Below, one piece after another: positions 44,680 to 57,583 of a stretch of DNA of 64,000 nucleotides; within the stretch, counting starts at the first letter, position 1; every line of letters starts with the position of its first letter. Under the pieces are notes generated by a model. That model was not told where the DNA came from. It was given only the letters and a program-made list of their open reading frames with translations, and searched no databases. The translations under genes and the position numbers were made by a program. This DNA is from Nitrospira defluvii (GTDB lineage Bacteria > Nitrospirota > Nitrospiria > Nitrospirales > Nitrospiraceae). Where the stretch lies: positions 1-64,000 of the forward strand of contig WYAX01000006.1 in assembly GCA_011525625.1 (NCBI GenBank), written 5' to 3'.

Positions 44680-45849
44680 ATGTACGATGATGGGCAGGGC
44701 GCGAGCAATGGCCGGCCAGGAGTGATCGCGGCGATTCCAAGGCATCACACCGCCATGCGCATCTTGCTGGTGGTGCTCTGCGCGATAGCGGGCACGGGAA
44801 GCTGGCCGGTACAGACTGCGGCTGCGGATGTGTCGGATCCCGGTGCGGTGAAATGGCACCCCGGTCACTACTATGCGCCGATGTCGTTCATGCGGACCAA
44901 CCCGAAGATCATGGCACAAGTCTATCGCGAGCTGCAGGCGACCCCCGCGTTGCGCGGGCTGCAGATGCGTTTCGAGTGGCCGGAGTTGGAATCTGAGGAA
45001 GGTCAGTATGACTTTACGGCAATTGAGCGGGTATTGGCCGAACTGGCGCCGCACAACAAGCGGCTGATTGTGCTGTTGGAGCTGAAATCCTTCAAGCCTC
45101 AGGTGTTGCCCGTGCCATTCTACATGGCAACCGAGAGATATGAGGGAGGGGCGTTCCCGTTCAGCAGTTACGGTACGGATGCGCCACGCGGAAATAATCT
45201 GAAACTCTGGAACCCGGCGGTTCGTGATCGCCTCGTTGCGCTCATTCGTGAATTGGGGAAGCGCTTCAACGGCCATGCGCATTTCGAGGGGATCGGTCTT
45301 CCGGAGTCCTCGATGGGCCAGCCGGTGCGGGCGCTGTCCAAGGCAGAGGTTGCGCGATTTTATGACAATCTGCTCAGTGTGCAGCGGGCGATGCGCGCGG
45401 CGTTCCCGAACACGATGACGTATCAGTTTGTAAACTATCCTCGCGAGATGTTGCCCTCGTTCGTAGGCCAGATGCGCACAATCGGGACGGCATTGGGCGG
45501 GCCTGATGTGTTCATCGATGACCCCGGCTTGAACTTCGACCGTCCGAACAGGCCTAAAGGGGCGTACCATTTTTATGCGCCGTTGTCCGGCATCGTGCCG
45601 TTGACGCCTTCGGTGATGCAATCGAACTACGACAACACACAGCACGATGGAAAGGGACGAGTCCCCAGGGTTGCCGAGTTGTTGGCATTCGCGCGAGACC
45701 GGTTGAGGGCCAATTACATCTTCTGGACGCGCGCTCCAAACTCCTATTCCAAGGTGATTGACGCGATGAATGGTCTGCCTGCGGCCGCCGGCCCGTCCGG
45801 CGGGTTAGACTCAACCTGCCCAAAGGTCTACGCATCGTGCGTGGAGTAG
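44680..45849 (+). CDS. Secreted glycoside-hydrolase-like TIM-barrel protein
   Basis: About 389 aa. A hydrophobic export segment (MRILLVVLCAIAGTG, from 44755) ends near TAAADV. The following part resembles GH-A clan barrels: LRGLQMRFEWPELESEEGQYDFTAIERVL, ELAPHNKRLIVLLELK, FEGIGLPESSMG (a Glu in acid/base-like position) and VFIDDPGLNFD. GGGAGG at 44670-44675 favours ATG 44680; 44665 and 44755 are alternatives. I cannot name the GH family or substrate. Confidence 0.65.
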   Translation: MYDDGQGASNGRPGVIAAIPRHHTAMRILLVVLCAIAGTGSWPVQTAAADVSDPGAVKWHPGHYYAPMSFMRTNPKIMAQVYRELQATPALRGLQMRFEWPELESEEGQYDFTAIERVLAELAPHNKRLIVLLELKSFKPQVLPVPFYMATERYEGGAFPFSSYGTDAPRGNNLKLWNPAVRDRLVALIRELGKRFNGHAHFEGIGLPESSMGQPVRALSKAEVARFYDNLLSVQRAMRAAFPNTMTYQFVNYPREMLPSFVGQMRTIGTALGGPDVFIDDPGLNFDRPNRPKGAYHFYAPLSGIVPLTPSVMQSNYDNTQHDGKGRVPRVAELLAFARDRLRANYIFWTRAPNSYSKVIDAMNGLPAAAGPSGGLDSTCPKVYASCVE

Positions 45850-45922
45850 GGCGTGCGTGGTACCCGTTCTGCATACAGGCGTCGTTCGAGAAAGACTTGG
45901 ATTACTCGAACCAGCGGCGCAG

Positions 45923-46357
45923 CTAGGAATTGCCGCAGGCGGCCTTCAACAGCCCCCCGGTAGCAGTGCCCTGTGCCGCGGAGGACCATTGGTTCGACGT
46001 CCCGCCGGAGCGCACGATAGTACCGGCTCCCATTTGACCGGAATACCAGCTCGACTTGAGCGACTGGCTTTTCTTGTTTTGGCAGTCGTATTCGCGCTGT
46101 GTGGCTTTGGAAAGAGCGGGAGCGTTTCCACCTTCTGTCTGCGCACTCTTGTAATCGAACAGGTCGAGCATCACGACGGTTTCATCGGCTTTCTTGATGC
46201 TGGCGTAATCGGCGTAGTAGACGTAGCTGTCCGTCTCGCCGATCTTCGCCCATTCTCCCACCGGCTTGAGGCCGGAACCGGCGCTGTCACCGCTTTCCCC
46301 GCATGCAGTCAGGCCCGCGCAGCAAAGTAGAACCACTGATAGTCGTCGTAGCATCAT
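45923..46357 (-). CDS. Lipoprotein with surface-adhesin-E-like domain
   Basis: 144 aa. Lipoprotein signal LRRLSVVLLCCAGLTAC with Cys at the lipobox. The mature part WAKIGETDSYVYYADYASIKKADETVVMLDLFDYKSAQ followed by QREYDCQNKKSQ matches the pattern of the small SAE/adhesin-E fold (W, paired YY, DY/LFDY, then Y-C). Function unknown. Convergent with the gene at 44680 and reading towards it. Confidence 0.75.
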   Translation of the reverse strand: MMLRRLSVVLLCCAGLTACGESGDSAGSGLKPVGEWAKIGETDSYVYYADYASIKKADETVVMLDLFDYKSAQTEGGNAPALSKATQREYDCQNKKSQSLKSSWYSGQMGAGTIVRSGGTSNQWSSAAQGTATGGLLKAACGNS

Positions 46358-47058
46358 CTCTCACCATTCTCTCCGCAGTTTCCACTGTACCATGATTTGG
46401 CCGAATCTCGACGCGGGGCGATGCGCTGCGTAGGCAAAGAGGACGACCCGATGTTGAGGGACTATGGAACGGGGAGCGTAACGGACGAGACGTTACGCGT
46501 GTGGCCTCGGTCGGAGCCGCTCGGTCAGCTCCTCATAGCAGAACGACGGTGGCTGAAGAATGGCAGCGGGACGCCCATTCTTCGTAACGATGGCTTCCTC
46601 CTCGTGCTCCTATACCCCGGCCACCGGTTCAGGTAGGCGTGTTCTGACATCGGACAATGACACTGTTTTTGCCATCATGGACCTCGTACAAGAGACGAGG
46701 ATTCTGGTCGTTAGAATAGAGTCGAAGTGGCGAGGTTGTGAAATAGACTGGGGGGTGGTCGTGTAGGCTGTGAGCTGCAATTTATGGCTGACACCATTCC
46801 TCATTTTTGAGAATGTTGTGGCGAGAGTTCTAGCGCCACGTGGGTTCCCTCGACACTGTCAGATGCTTGGCCCATGCATGAGGGGGGACTCTCCATGGAA
46901 TGGTGGGCGGAAAGAGGGGATGCCAGAGAAGTGCGGCGGTTTGCCCTGGCGATGTTTCTTCCTTACGTGCGTAGTCCCTTCACGGCAGAGCCTTGATTGC
47001 TTCCCTGGTACGCGTATCCAACGAGGGCCTTCCGAGGCCGCGCGTTGTGCGAGCAGCG
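46358..47058. other. 700 bp gap without a supported gene
   Basis: Several short frames occur on both strands, but none has a family motif, good start site or protein-like composition. The local base composition is slightly lower in GC than its flanks. GTGGCG/CGCCAC near 46817-46844 can form a 6 bp hairpin. An unrecognised small RNA or decayed gene remains possible. Confidence 0.4.
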
Positions 47059-47075
47059 GGGAGCGTGCGGCTCCC
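47059..47075 (-). terminator. Hairpin after the minus-strand GlnE-like gene
   Basis: GGGAGC 47059-47064 pairs with GCTCCC 47070-47075 around a 5 nt loop, immediately beyond the stop of the gene read on the minus strand. No T-tract follows, so any termination would be weak or assisted. Confidence 0.4.
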
Positions 47076-47079
47076 TCCT

Positions 47080-49356
47080 TCATACCTTGCCGAACATCTT
47101 CTCGAAAAAATCTCGATTCTGTTTCATATGCTGTTCGATGTCCGAGAGCAGGTGTTTCGCCCCCGCTTGCCAATCTTCGGTTTGGTATCCGACCCGGCGG
47201 GCGAGGAAGATGAATTCATCGGAGTCCGCTGGCGGGAGGACGAGGTCCTTCGTGTTGCCGCGCACCATGCGCAGACCGTCGATCAACATGCGGATGAAGA
47301 GGTAGGACTTGCGCAAATTCTCACCGGTGGCGCGGGGAATGAGGCCTGCGTCAATCAGGGCTGCGAGTGCGCGGAGCGTGTTCGGTGTGCGCAGGCTGGG
47401 ATAGCGGTGGCCATGCATCACTTGGAGATATTGAATGGCGTATTCCAGCGTGACGATGCCGCCATGGCTGTGCTTGAGGTTGATCTGCCCAGGCTCAACG
47501 AGTTGCTTGACTTGTTGCCGACGCAGATCGAGCGCGGTCGCAAGATCCCAAGGGGCTCCGCTATAGACGAAGTTGTCGCGATGGGCTTCTACTTTCTTCC
47601 CGAGTGCGGCGTCCCCGGCGATATGACGGAGCTTGATCAGTGCTTGCCGCTCGAACGGCGCAGCCAGCCCGTCGGCACTGTAATACGTGCAGACTTCGTC
47701 GAACGCATTGGCGAGCGAGCCCTTGCCGCCGTGCGGCCGTAGCCGGACGTCGATGTGGAAAATGCCTTCTTGCTTGGCCTCGATCCACTGCAGAAATTCC
47801 TGTGCGAGGCGCTCGAAGTATTCGCTGTTCTCGATGCCTTGTTTGCCGCTTGTGCGTCCGGGCCCGCCGTAGACGAAGAGCACCTCGATGTCGGAGGCAT
47901 AGCCCATTTCTCGCCCGCCGAATTTTCCCGCGCCGAGGACCGCGAAGGGGCAGGGCTTCTTGTTGATGAGCCGAGGGGAGCCGTAGAGCTTGGTGAGCTT
48001 GGCCTGACAATCGATGAGGCTGCGTTCGACAATCACCTCGGCCAGCTCCGAGATCGCGAGCGAGAAGTCGGGGAGGCTCGTTCCCGGTTCCACGATGTGT
48101 TTCATGTCGATGCGGAACAGTTCCTGGTCCTTGAAGCGGTTGAGCGCTTCCTTCCGCGCCTCGTCGGTTTTGGCCTTCGCGATGATGCGGTTCAGCTCCT
48201 TGCGCAGGGAGGTTTGCGGCTTAATCAGCGGGGCGTCGCGGTAGTCCTTCAACAGCGGCAGCAAGTTGACATGTTGCCGTCTGAGAAAATCTTCCCACAG
48301 AAAATCGCTCGCCCCGAGCAGCCTCGCCAGTAGCGGAAAGGTCTTCTTGTCGTTGATGAAGTCCCAGGCCTGTTTCTTTCCGGCCTGCCGCGACCCTTCG
48401 AGTATCAGATCGAGGAACTGATCAAAGGACTCCAGGGCCTTGGCCGGATCCGGCGCCCAGGTCAAGGCATGGGTGAACTGTTTGATGAGCACGGCGGTGA
48501 GGCGGAGTTGTTCCTGATCGACCGGATCGAGCAGCTTCTGCCCGAAACGATTGCGGACGTAAAAGCGGTCGTGCAGTTTGCCGTCTTCGATCGCAAACTG
48601 CGCCTTGCTGATATAGACGTTGCGCATCGCCAGCGCGTTGGCAAAGGCATACAAAAACGCCGGCGTGTCGTCCGACCGGATGTCCATGATGGTATCGGTC
48701 GCCGACTGGCTGTTGTCGAACGTGATGTGGACCGTGTGCAGCAGGCCACTGAAGGAGCTGCGGCGTTTGCCGAGATGTTCGACCAGTTGGCGATTGACCT
48801 GTTGCCGTGCTTCGTCGAACTGATTGTCGTCCAACAGCAGGATCATGCGTGAGAGCTGCTCGGTGAGCCGGTTCTGTTCTGCGGCGGTGAACGGCTGTTT
48901 CTCCGTCGGAATCACTGTGAAGACGTCGACGATTTTCTTTCTGGTGAGGCCGGGGCGGCTCTGTGGTTTGGGTCGTTGGCCGTAGGACGTGCTTGCGCGT
49001 GCTGGGCGTGGTGGGTCGGTTTCTGCTGAGGTGAAGATGCGTCCTTCTTCGATGTTCAGGCCGAAGGCGGACAGGAGTCCGCAGATCGTGGCGAATTCGG
49101 AAAAGTAGTCGTAGGCGATGATCGTAATCGTCCAGCGTCCGCGGTCGAGTTTTGCAAACCGGACCTCACACGGATGATCCGGTGTGAGGTGGGCGGCGAG
49201 CGCGATATGTGTGGCGATCAAGGCAGGGGGAAAGACCGCGAAATAGTCTTGGTCCATCCGTGAGACGAAGTCGTGCAGGATATCGGGTTCCACACCGCGG
49301 CAGAGCGGTGTGAGTGTGGCCAGCATCGATTCGCGATCGGTGGTCGCCTGCAGCAT
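47080..49356 (-). CDS. GlnE-like half protein with ACT-like N-terminus
   Basis: 758 aa. Residues about 55-120 look like an ACT domain (WTITIIAYDYFSEFATICGLLSAFGLNI). Near residue 472 lies a GlnE nucleotidyltransferase core, FAVLGAGKFGGREMGYASDIEVLFVYGG, with IDVRLRPHGG downstream; the usual SDxD reads SDIE. The C-terminal part (GGIVTLEYAIQYLQVMHG) is closer to the adenylylation half of E. coli GlnE. The open frame extends to 49758, but that part is antisense to the divergent gene; start is set at the ATG ending at 49356. Probable role: modifying GlnA, or regulating its partner. Confidence 0.8.
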   Translation of the reverse strand: MLQATTDRESMLATLTPLCRGVEPDILHDFVSRMDQDYFAVFPPALIATHIALAAHLTPDHPCEVRFAKLDRGRWTITIIAYDYFSEFATICGLLSAFGLNIEEGRIFTSAETDPPRPARASTSYGQRPKPQSRPGLTRKKIVDVFTVIPTEKQPFTAAEQNRLTEQLSRMILLLDDNQFDEARQQVNRQLVEHLGKRRSSFSGLLHTVHITFDNSQSATDTIMDIRSDDTPAFLYAFANALAMRNVYISKAQFAIEDGKLHDRFYVRNRFGQKLLDPVDQEQLRLTAVLIKQFTHALTWAPDPAKALESFDQFLDLILEGSRQAGKKQAWDFINDKKTFPLLARLLGASDFLWEDFLRRQHVNLLPLLKDYRDAPLIKPQTSLRKELNRIIAKAKTDEARKEALNRFKDQELFRIDMKHIVEPGTSLPDFSLAISELAEVIVERSLIDCQAKLTKLYGSPRLINKKPCPFAVLGAGKFGGREMGYASDIEVLFVYGGPGRTSGKQGIENSEYFERLAQEFLQWIEAKQEGIFHIDVRLRPHGGKGSLANAFDEVCTYYSADGLAAPFERQALIKLRHIAGDAALGKKVEAHRDNFVYSGAPWDLATALDLRRQQVKQLVEPGQINLKHSHGGIVTLEYAIQYLQVMHGHRYPSLRTPNTLRALAALIDAGLIPRATGENLRKSYLFIRMLIDGLRMVRGNTKDLVLPPADSDEFIFLARRVGYQTEDWQAGAKHLLSDIEQHMKQNRDFFEKMFGKV

Positions 49357-49388
49357 GATGACGTGGAGTATACCCGAAGGTGGTCTCG

Positions 49389-49417
49389 TTGTACCGGAAG
49401 AATTGCACCAGTATAAT
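49389..49417 (+). promoter_or_regulatory. Promoter of the plus-strand GlnE-like gene
   Basis: TTGTAC 49389-49394, 17 nt, TATAAT 49412-49417. The predicted start (about 49424) is within 2 nt of the ATG at 49426, so the mRNA would be leaderless. Confidence 0.7.
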
Positions 49418-49425
49418 GCGGCGCC

Positions 49426-52889
<3,464 letters not shown>

Positions 52890-52927
52890 TTAGTCGTCAG
52901 ATGATCGTGTTAGTCGGGTGAGTAGGA

Positions 52928-53230
52928 TTAGTGGGTGAAGATGCCCAGGATGTCCTCTTCCTTGAGGATCAGGCACTCTTCGTCTTCGATCCGCAGCTTG
53001 CTGCCGGAATATTTGTCGAACAACACCTGGTCGCCGACCTTGATATTCTCGACCTTCTTACCGATTGCCTGTACGATACCCCGTTGCGGCTTTTCCTTCG
53101 CGGAGTCAGGCACATAGATCCCGCCGGCGGTGCGTTCCATTTCCTCGGTGTAGGTGACGAACAGACGATCACCCAGGGGCTGGAAGTTCTTCGCAGCCGT
53201 CGACTTTTTCTCTTTCGATTCCGTAGCCAT
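52928..53230 (-). CDS. groS: Co-chaperonin GroES
   Basis: 100 aa lid of the GroEL cavity. FQPLGDRLFVTYTEEMERTAGGIYVPDSAKEKPQRGIV (mobile loop), then VGDQVLFDKYSGSKLRIEDEECLILKEEDILGI. An upstream TTG is in frame, but AGGAGG with a 7 nt spacer points to the ATG at 53230. A Lys/Ser-rich N-terminal extension of about 10 residues precedes the core. Confidence 0.97.
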   Translation of the reverse strand: MATESKEKKSTAAKNFQPLGDRLFVTYTEEMERTAGGIYVPDSAKEKPQRGIVQAIGKKVENIKVGDQVLFDKYSGSKLRIEDEECLILKEEDILGIFTH

Positions 53231-53346
53231 ACCCAATCCTCCTCTTAGATTAGTGAGCGTCTCGGCCCTGATGTACAGTTGTGTGAAAGCTGGAAATTCA
53301 GCTCTGACGTGTTACTGCAAGGGCTACCTGCAGAAAACTCGACACA

Positions 53347-53374
53347 TAGATAGCGCCAGGAAGAGGCAAGTCAA
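53347..53374 (-). promoter_or_regulatory. Probable groESL promoter
   Basis: On the minus strand TTGACT (53374-53369), 16 nt, TATCTA (53352-53347). It resembles a sigma-70 element more than the heat-shock consensus. No CIRCE inverted repeat was found in the 220 nt before groS; an RpoH-like factor is encoded nearby. Confidence 0.55.
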
Positions 53375-53543
53375 GTGATGGACTATAAAATTATTCTTCT
53401 CGCAGAAGCAATGGGAAAGTGTGACATAAGTTGTTGATTGTTCAGAGCCAGTCGAAGCGGGATGTGTTACGGGTTGGCGACGTCTCCGTAGCAGGCTCCT
53501 GGAGGGACTGTGCGGGAGCGAAAGGGAGGAGCGGGCAAGCTGC

Positions 53544-55103
53544 CTATGGTCGTACTGGAATGGCGCTCGCCCCCAAGAGTGTCAGGACATTGGCGGTAAT
53601 TTGCCGCACTGCGTCGCTGGATCGGGCGCTTCGTAACAGCGGGGCATTGTAGTCGTCGAGGCCCCAGCTCCATTGCATGGTCCCCGCGGCAAATACGGAA
53701 GCGCCGCTCCGGGCTTGGTAGAGAGTCATGTCGCCGTAGACCACCTGCTTATCCCTTGGGTAAGGAGAATGGGCCAGGACGTTCAAGCCGGCAGGTCCGT
53801 TGGGGAACGCCCGGTCAATCTCATAGCCCAGCAGACCGGGGAGTCGGCGGTCCGGCGGCAGGTCGACGCCTTCAAACAGGGGATGCGACGGCTGGGTGAC
53901 CAGGATGTCTCCATCGACGGGCACAGTCTCGAACATCACGCCGAGCAGTTGATGCTCAGGGCGATGAATGGGCGGCTCTCTCCACTGCACGGTGATCAGG
54001 TGATCGTTTGACGGCTCGCCGTCCAGCGCTAAGGGATCTTCCTGCTGGGCCACTTCTTTGTAACTCACCATCGTCCGGTTCGCCTCGCCTGTTCGTGAGC
54101 TGGGCTCTAGTCTGATCTGCCAATAGCAGGTGTTGGCAGAAAAAAACCCGAGCCCGAGTCCTTGATCGCGAGCGGCCTCCACATGGTGGCGCATGTCAAC
54201 CGACCAATATTCGTCATGCCCGACCGAAAGCCAGGCCCGGTGGCCCTTCCAGAAATCGGCCCTGCTGTGCGTATCGATATCGGTGCTATAGGTGACGTCA
54301 TATCCTTGCCGTTCCAGCCAACGCACCATGTTGTATTCCCACCCGGCGGTCGAGATGGCGCGGGTGGGGTGGATCGACATGGCTGTAAGGAACTCTCCGG
54401 CACCGGTGCCGCTTCCGCCGCGGGGATGTTGGCTCCGGCCATACGGACGGTTGAAGGAGACCTTCCGCGCCCATCGCTCGTCCTGGCTGTTCGACGGGTA
54501 GGTCGACTTGCCCCCCCAGTTGTTGTAGGCCTGATAGGTCGTCACGCTGGATTGAAATAGAATATCGGCGGGGCGGTCGTCTTCCCTGACAACAAAGATG
54601 ATGTAACTTTGCTTTCCGCTGGTCGATCCGGTCAGCTTCGCGAGATAGATCCCGCTGAGCCAGTCTTGTGGGTCGTTCGTGCTCGTGTGGAGCGTATAGG
54701 ACACCTGCCAGTCGCATTCGATGAGCCCGGTGACCGGATCGGCGGTGGGCATGGGTTGCCGGACTCCCGGGATGACAATCCCGCCACGCATCAATCTCGC
54801 GCCGTTCCCTCCATACCATCCCATGCGGTAGATGGCGATCGTCACCGCCGGGTCGGTGCTGTGAATGTACAAGCGCAACTGCTCGCCTCGATTGATGCTG
54901 GTGGCGGAGGCGTAGCCCTCGACTTCATGGTCGGCGGGATCGGTCAGGACCCAATCGGACTGTCCTGGCCGGGCATTTTCCAGGGTAATCGGGGAGGCGG
55001 CATGGGCGGGAGGGACGCTGAGGAAGGCGAGCATGGTCGCGAGCAGGAGGCCGGTGGGGCCGATCTTGTCGTGGCGCCTCGCCCTACATCCGAAGGCGGT
55101 CAA
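53544..55103 (-). CDS. Secreted protein with dimethylformamidase-subunit-like domain
   Basis: 519 aa. Signal peptide (LLLATMLAFLSVPPAHAAS), then YASATSINRGEQLRLYIHSTDPAVTIAIYRMGWYGGNGARLM (beta sandwich) and LFQSSVTTYQAYNNWGGKSTY, SVGHDEYWSVDMRHHVEAARDQGLGLGFFSANTCYWQIR, features of the N,N-dimethylformamidase beta-subunit C-terminal family. Secretion argues against true DMF hydrolysis. The first codon appears to be TTG at 55103, inside the sigma gene end; ATG 55034 would cut the signal. Confidence 0.75.
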   Translation of the reverse strand: MTAFGCRARRHDKIGPTGLLLATMLAFLSVPPAHAASPITLENARPGQSDWVLTDPADHEVEGYASATSINRGEQLRLYIHSTDPAVTIAIYRMGWYGGNGARLMRGGIVIPGVRQPMPTADPVTGLIECDWQVSYTLHTSTNDPQDWLSGIYLAKLTGSTSGKQSYIIFVVREDDRPADILFQSSVTTYQAYNNWGGKSTYPSNSQDERWARKVSFNRPYGRSQHPRGGSGTGAGEFLTAMSIHPTRAISTAGWEYNMVRWLERQGYDVTYSTDIDTHSRADFWKGHRAWLSVGHDEYWSVDMRHHVEAARDQGLGLGFFSANTCYWQIRLEPSSRTGEANRTMVSYKEVAQQEDPLALDGEPSNDHLITVQWREPPIHRPEHQLLGVMFETVPVDGDILVTQPSHPLFEGVDLPPDRRLPGLLGYEIDRAFPNGPAGLNVLAHSPYPRDKQVVYGDMTLYQARSGASVFAAGTMQWSWGLDDYNAPLLRSARSSDAVRQITANVLTLLGASAIPVRP

Positions 55104-56100
55104 AGTCTTTCACGTCCTTCTTGATGAAATCACGCAGTCGTTTGATGATGCGGGCCTCCAGTTGCCTGGTTCGTTCCTTCGTGATGCCATATTTGGCGCC
55201 CATGTCTTCCAGCGTGAGCGGGGTCTCGGACAGAATGCGATTGCGGAGAATGTCTTCCTCGCGTTCGTCGAGCGTCTTGGTAAATTCCGCTAGTTTGCGC
55301 CGGAAGAGGGCCTTGAGTTGGGTATCGGCCAAGCGTTCGTCCGCCGGTTGCTCATGGGCGGGCAGGATATCCATCAGTGTGCCGTCATGTTCCTGGCCGA
55401 TGGGTTGATCGAGGGACAACTCCCAACTGCCCAGCCGCTGGTCCATTTCAATGACATCGCGTTCACGCACATTCAGGCGGTCAGCCAACAGTTTGCTGTC
55501 CGGCGCAAATCCTTCCCGTTCGAGTTTGGCCTTTTCTTTTTTCAGGTTGTAGAACAGTTTGCGCTGATCCTGGGTGGTGCCCACTTTGATAAGGCGATAG
55601 GTATTGAGCAGGTAGCGAAGAATGTAGGCCCTGGACCACCAGGCTGCGTAGGCATAAAAGCGTACGTTCTTCGTCGGATCGAACTTCTTGATGGCCTGCA
55701 GGAGTCCGACGTTCCCTTCCTGGATCAAGTCCATATGGTCGGCGCCTGTGTGGAGATATTCGGAGGCAATGGAAACGGATACGCGTAGATTGGCGAGAAT
55801 GAGCTTCATCGCCGCATCGCGGCTCCCGCGCAGCTGGTATTCCTCAAAGAGACGTAGCTCTTCTTCCTTGCTGAGATAGGGGTAGCGGCGGATCTCCGTC
55901 AGGTATTGCTGTAGGGTCGTGACGGGAACGAGGGACGTGCTCAATGGGGCGGACGAGAATTCCTTCGACGGTTGCCGGTCAGCCGCCTCGTGTTCCTCCG
56001 TGACTTCCTCGTCCGTGGGCTCCAGGACGTCAGGTTCGAGTGCGTCGTCGTCCGGTTCTGCCTGGAGGTCGGAATCTTTTCTGTGTTTCGGTTGTGCCAT
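55084..56100 (-). CDS. RpoH-like alternative sigma factor
   Basis: 338 aa sigma-70 family factor. After an acidic 60-residue N-terminus come region 1.2 (LQQYLTEIRRYPYLSKEEELRLFEEY), region 2 (HTGADHMDLIQEGNVGLLQAIKKFDPTKNVRFYAYAAWWSRAYI), the RpoH-type box DQRKLFYNLKKEK and region 4 (TLEDMGAKYGITKERTRQLEARI). The Q-R-K-L-F box marks sigma-32-like factors. About 1.9 kb from groESL, so heat-shock control is a fair guess. Downstream gene overlaps by 20 nt. Confidence 0.88.
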   Translation of the reverse strand: MAQPKHRKDSDLQAEPDDDALEPDVLEPTDEEVTEEHEAADRQPSKEFSSAPLSTSLVPVTTLQQYLTEIRRYPYLSKEEELRLFEEYQLRGSRDAAMKLILANLRVSVSIASEYLHTGADHMDLIQEGNVGLLQAIKKFDPTKNVRFYAYAAWWSRAYILRYLLNTYRLIKVGTTQDQRKLFYNLKKEKAKLEREGFAPDSKLLADRLNVRERDVIEMDQRLGSWELSLDQPIGQEHDGTLMDILPAHEQPADERLADTQLKALFRRKLAEFTKTLDEREEDILRNRILSETPLTLEDMGAKYGITKERTRQLEARIIKRLRDFIKKDVKDFDRLRM

Positions 56101-56285
56101 GGCGCGTAATTGTGTAAGTCCAGGGGCTGACTATACCAGATGTCGAGCGTCAGGCAATAAGGCGACGTATCGAGGCCCCTGCGGCTCCCTTGCGTCCTAG
56201 AAAGAGCGCCTCGTATAGTGCGGGAGCATTGCGCGTGCGTCGATCTGTTCCGGTTGAGGCCGGCGGTGCCGGAGAATTCGTCGCC

Positions 56286-57515
56286 ATGAGTCTGAGATCC
56301 TTCGCGGAAGCCCTTCGGAGCGGGCATTGGCCGACGTTGGCCGGCGCCTGGTTGCATCTGACCGTGAGTTTCATGGTGTGGTTGCTGTTCGGGGCGCTGG
56401 CGGTATCCATAGGGGATGCGTTACACCTCACCCCGGCTCAACAGGGCGTGCTGGTTGCCTTGCCGCTCCTGAGCGGGGCGATGCTGCGTATTGTCGCTGG
56501 GTGGTCTTGCGATTGGGTTGGCGCCAAACGGACCGGACTGTGGGTGCTCGGACTTGAGCTGATTGCGATTCTCTGGGCCGCCCTGGGTGGCACGAGTTAT
56601 GGGGAACTGCTCGGCATCGCGCTGTTGCTCGGTGGCGGCGGGGCCAGCTTCGCGGTGGCCATGCCGGTCGCCGGTCGGGCCTATCCACCGGCCCATCAAG
56701 GCCTCGTCCTGGGGTTGGTGGCATCCGGCAATATCGGGACGGTGCTGATCTTGTTGTTGGCTCCACGGTGGGAGACGGCATGGGGATGGCACGGAGCCTG
56801 CGGAATTCTGGCGCTGCCGGTGACGATGGTATTCGGTCTGTTTGCGTTTGCGGTTCGGGAAGCCCCGCGGGCCGGTTCCACCGCAGGAGGGACCTGGTGG
56901 TACGCCGCCTGGGGGATGATGCATGTGCGATCGGTTTCGTGGCTGTGCCTGGTATATGGGATTACCTTCGGCGGATTCGTCGGGCTCACCAGTTTTCTTC
57001 CGGTCCTGTTGCATGAACATTATGGCAGTGACCCGATTGTTGCCGGTGCCATGGCCGCCCTGTGCGGGTTCGTGGGCAGCCTGATCCGTCCGGTTGGAGG
57101 GGCGGTCGCGGATCGATGGGGCGGGGTACCGGTCTTAGCGGGCGTGTTGGTGGTGCTGGCGCTGATCACGGCACTCGCCGGCTCTCTGCCCCCTTTGCCC
57201 TTGGCCTTGGTGCTCTTGGTCGTGACGATTGCGGTGATGGGGTTCGGGAACGGCGTGATTTTTCAGATTGTGTCGGATTGGTTTCCAAAGGAGATCGGTC
57301 TCGCGTCCGGGTTGGTGGGGGCCGCCGGCGGGATTGGGGGTTTTCTAGTGCCGATTGGATTCGGGTTCTTGCGGGAGGGAACGGGGACGTTTGGGTTCGG
57401 GTTTGTGAGCTTGGCGGTGGCGAGCGTGATCGCCGCGATGACGGTCAGTCCTGTGCGCCGGTGGGGCCCTCCGGGCGTCGCATCGGCGCCCAACGTCGGC
57501 GGTTTTTCCCGTTGA
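56286..57515 (+). CDS. narK: NarK-type nitrate/nitrite transporter (MFS)
   Basis: 409 aa, 12 membrane helices. The nitrate/nitrite porter signatures are recognisable: GGGGASFAVAMPVAGRAYPPAHQGLVLGLVASGNIG and GFGNGVIFQIVSDWFPKEIGLASGLVGAAGGIGGFLVP. The frame opens at 56190, but ATG 56286 starts just ahead of helix 1. It may import nitrite or export nitrate in a nitrite oxidiser. Divergent from the sigma-factor gene and 68 nt before ribBA. Confidence 0.85.
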   Translation: MSLRSFAEALRSGHWPTLAGAWLHLTVSFMVWLLFGALAVSIGDALHLTPAQQGVLVALPLLSGAMLRIVAGWSCDWVGAKRTGLWVLGLELIAILWAALGGTSYGELLGIALLLGGGGASFAVAMPVAGRAYPPAHQGLVLGLVASGNIGTVLILLLAPRWETAWGWHGACGILALPVTMVFGLFAFAVREAPRAGSTAGGTWWYAAWGMMHVRSVSWLCLVYGITFGGFVGLTSFLPVLLHEHYGSDPIVAGAMAALCGFVGSLIRPVGGAVADRWGGVPVLAGVLVVLALITALAGSLPPLPLALVLLVVTIAVMGFGNGVIFQIVSDWFPKEIGLASGLVGAAGGIGGFLVPIGFGFLREGTGTFGFGFVSLAVASVIAAMTVSPVRRWGPPGVASAPNVGGFSR

Positions 57516-57583
57516 CAGGGGCGGTTTGAAAAGAGTTAGCTGGGCCACCCATCGCAGGCCGGTCCGTAGACATTTGGGGGAAT

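Noticed and set aside
46397-47213. Short frames in the gap 46358-47079
   Set aside because: No ribosome-binding site, no motif and composition unlike protein; several overlap on opposite strands.
53237-53460. CIRCE element before groES
   Set aside because: No TTAGCACTC / GAGTGCTAA inverted repeat found on either strand.
57516-57583. FMN riboswitch before ribBA
   Set aside because: Only 68 nt lie between narK and ribBA and none of the conserved RFN helices are visible.
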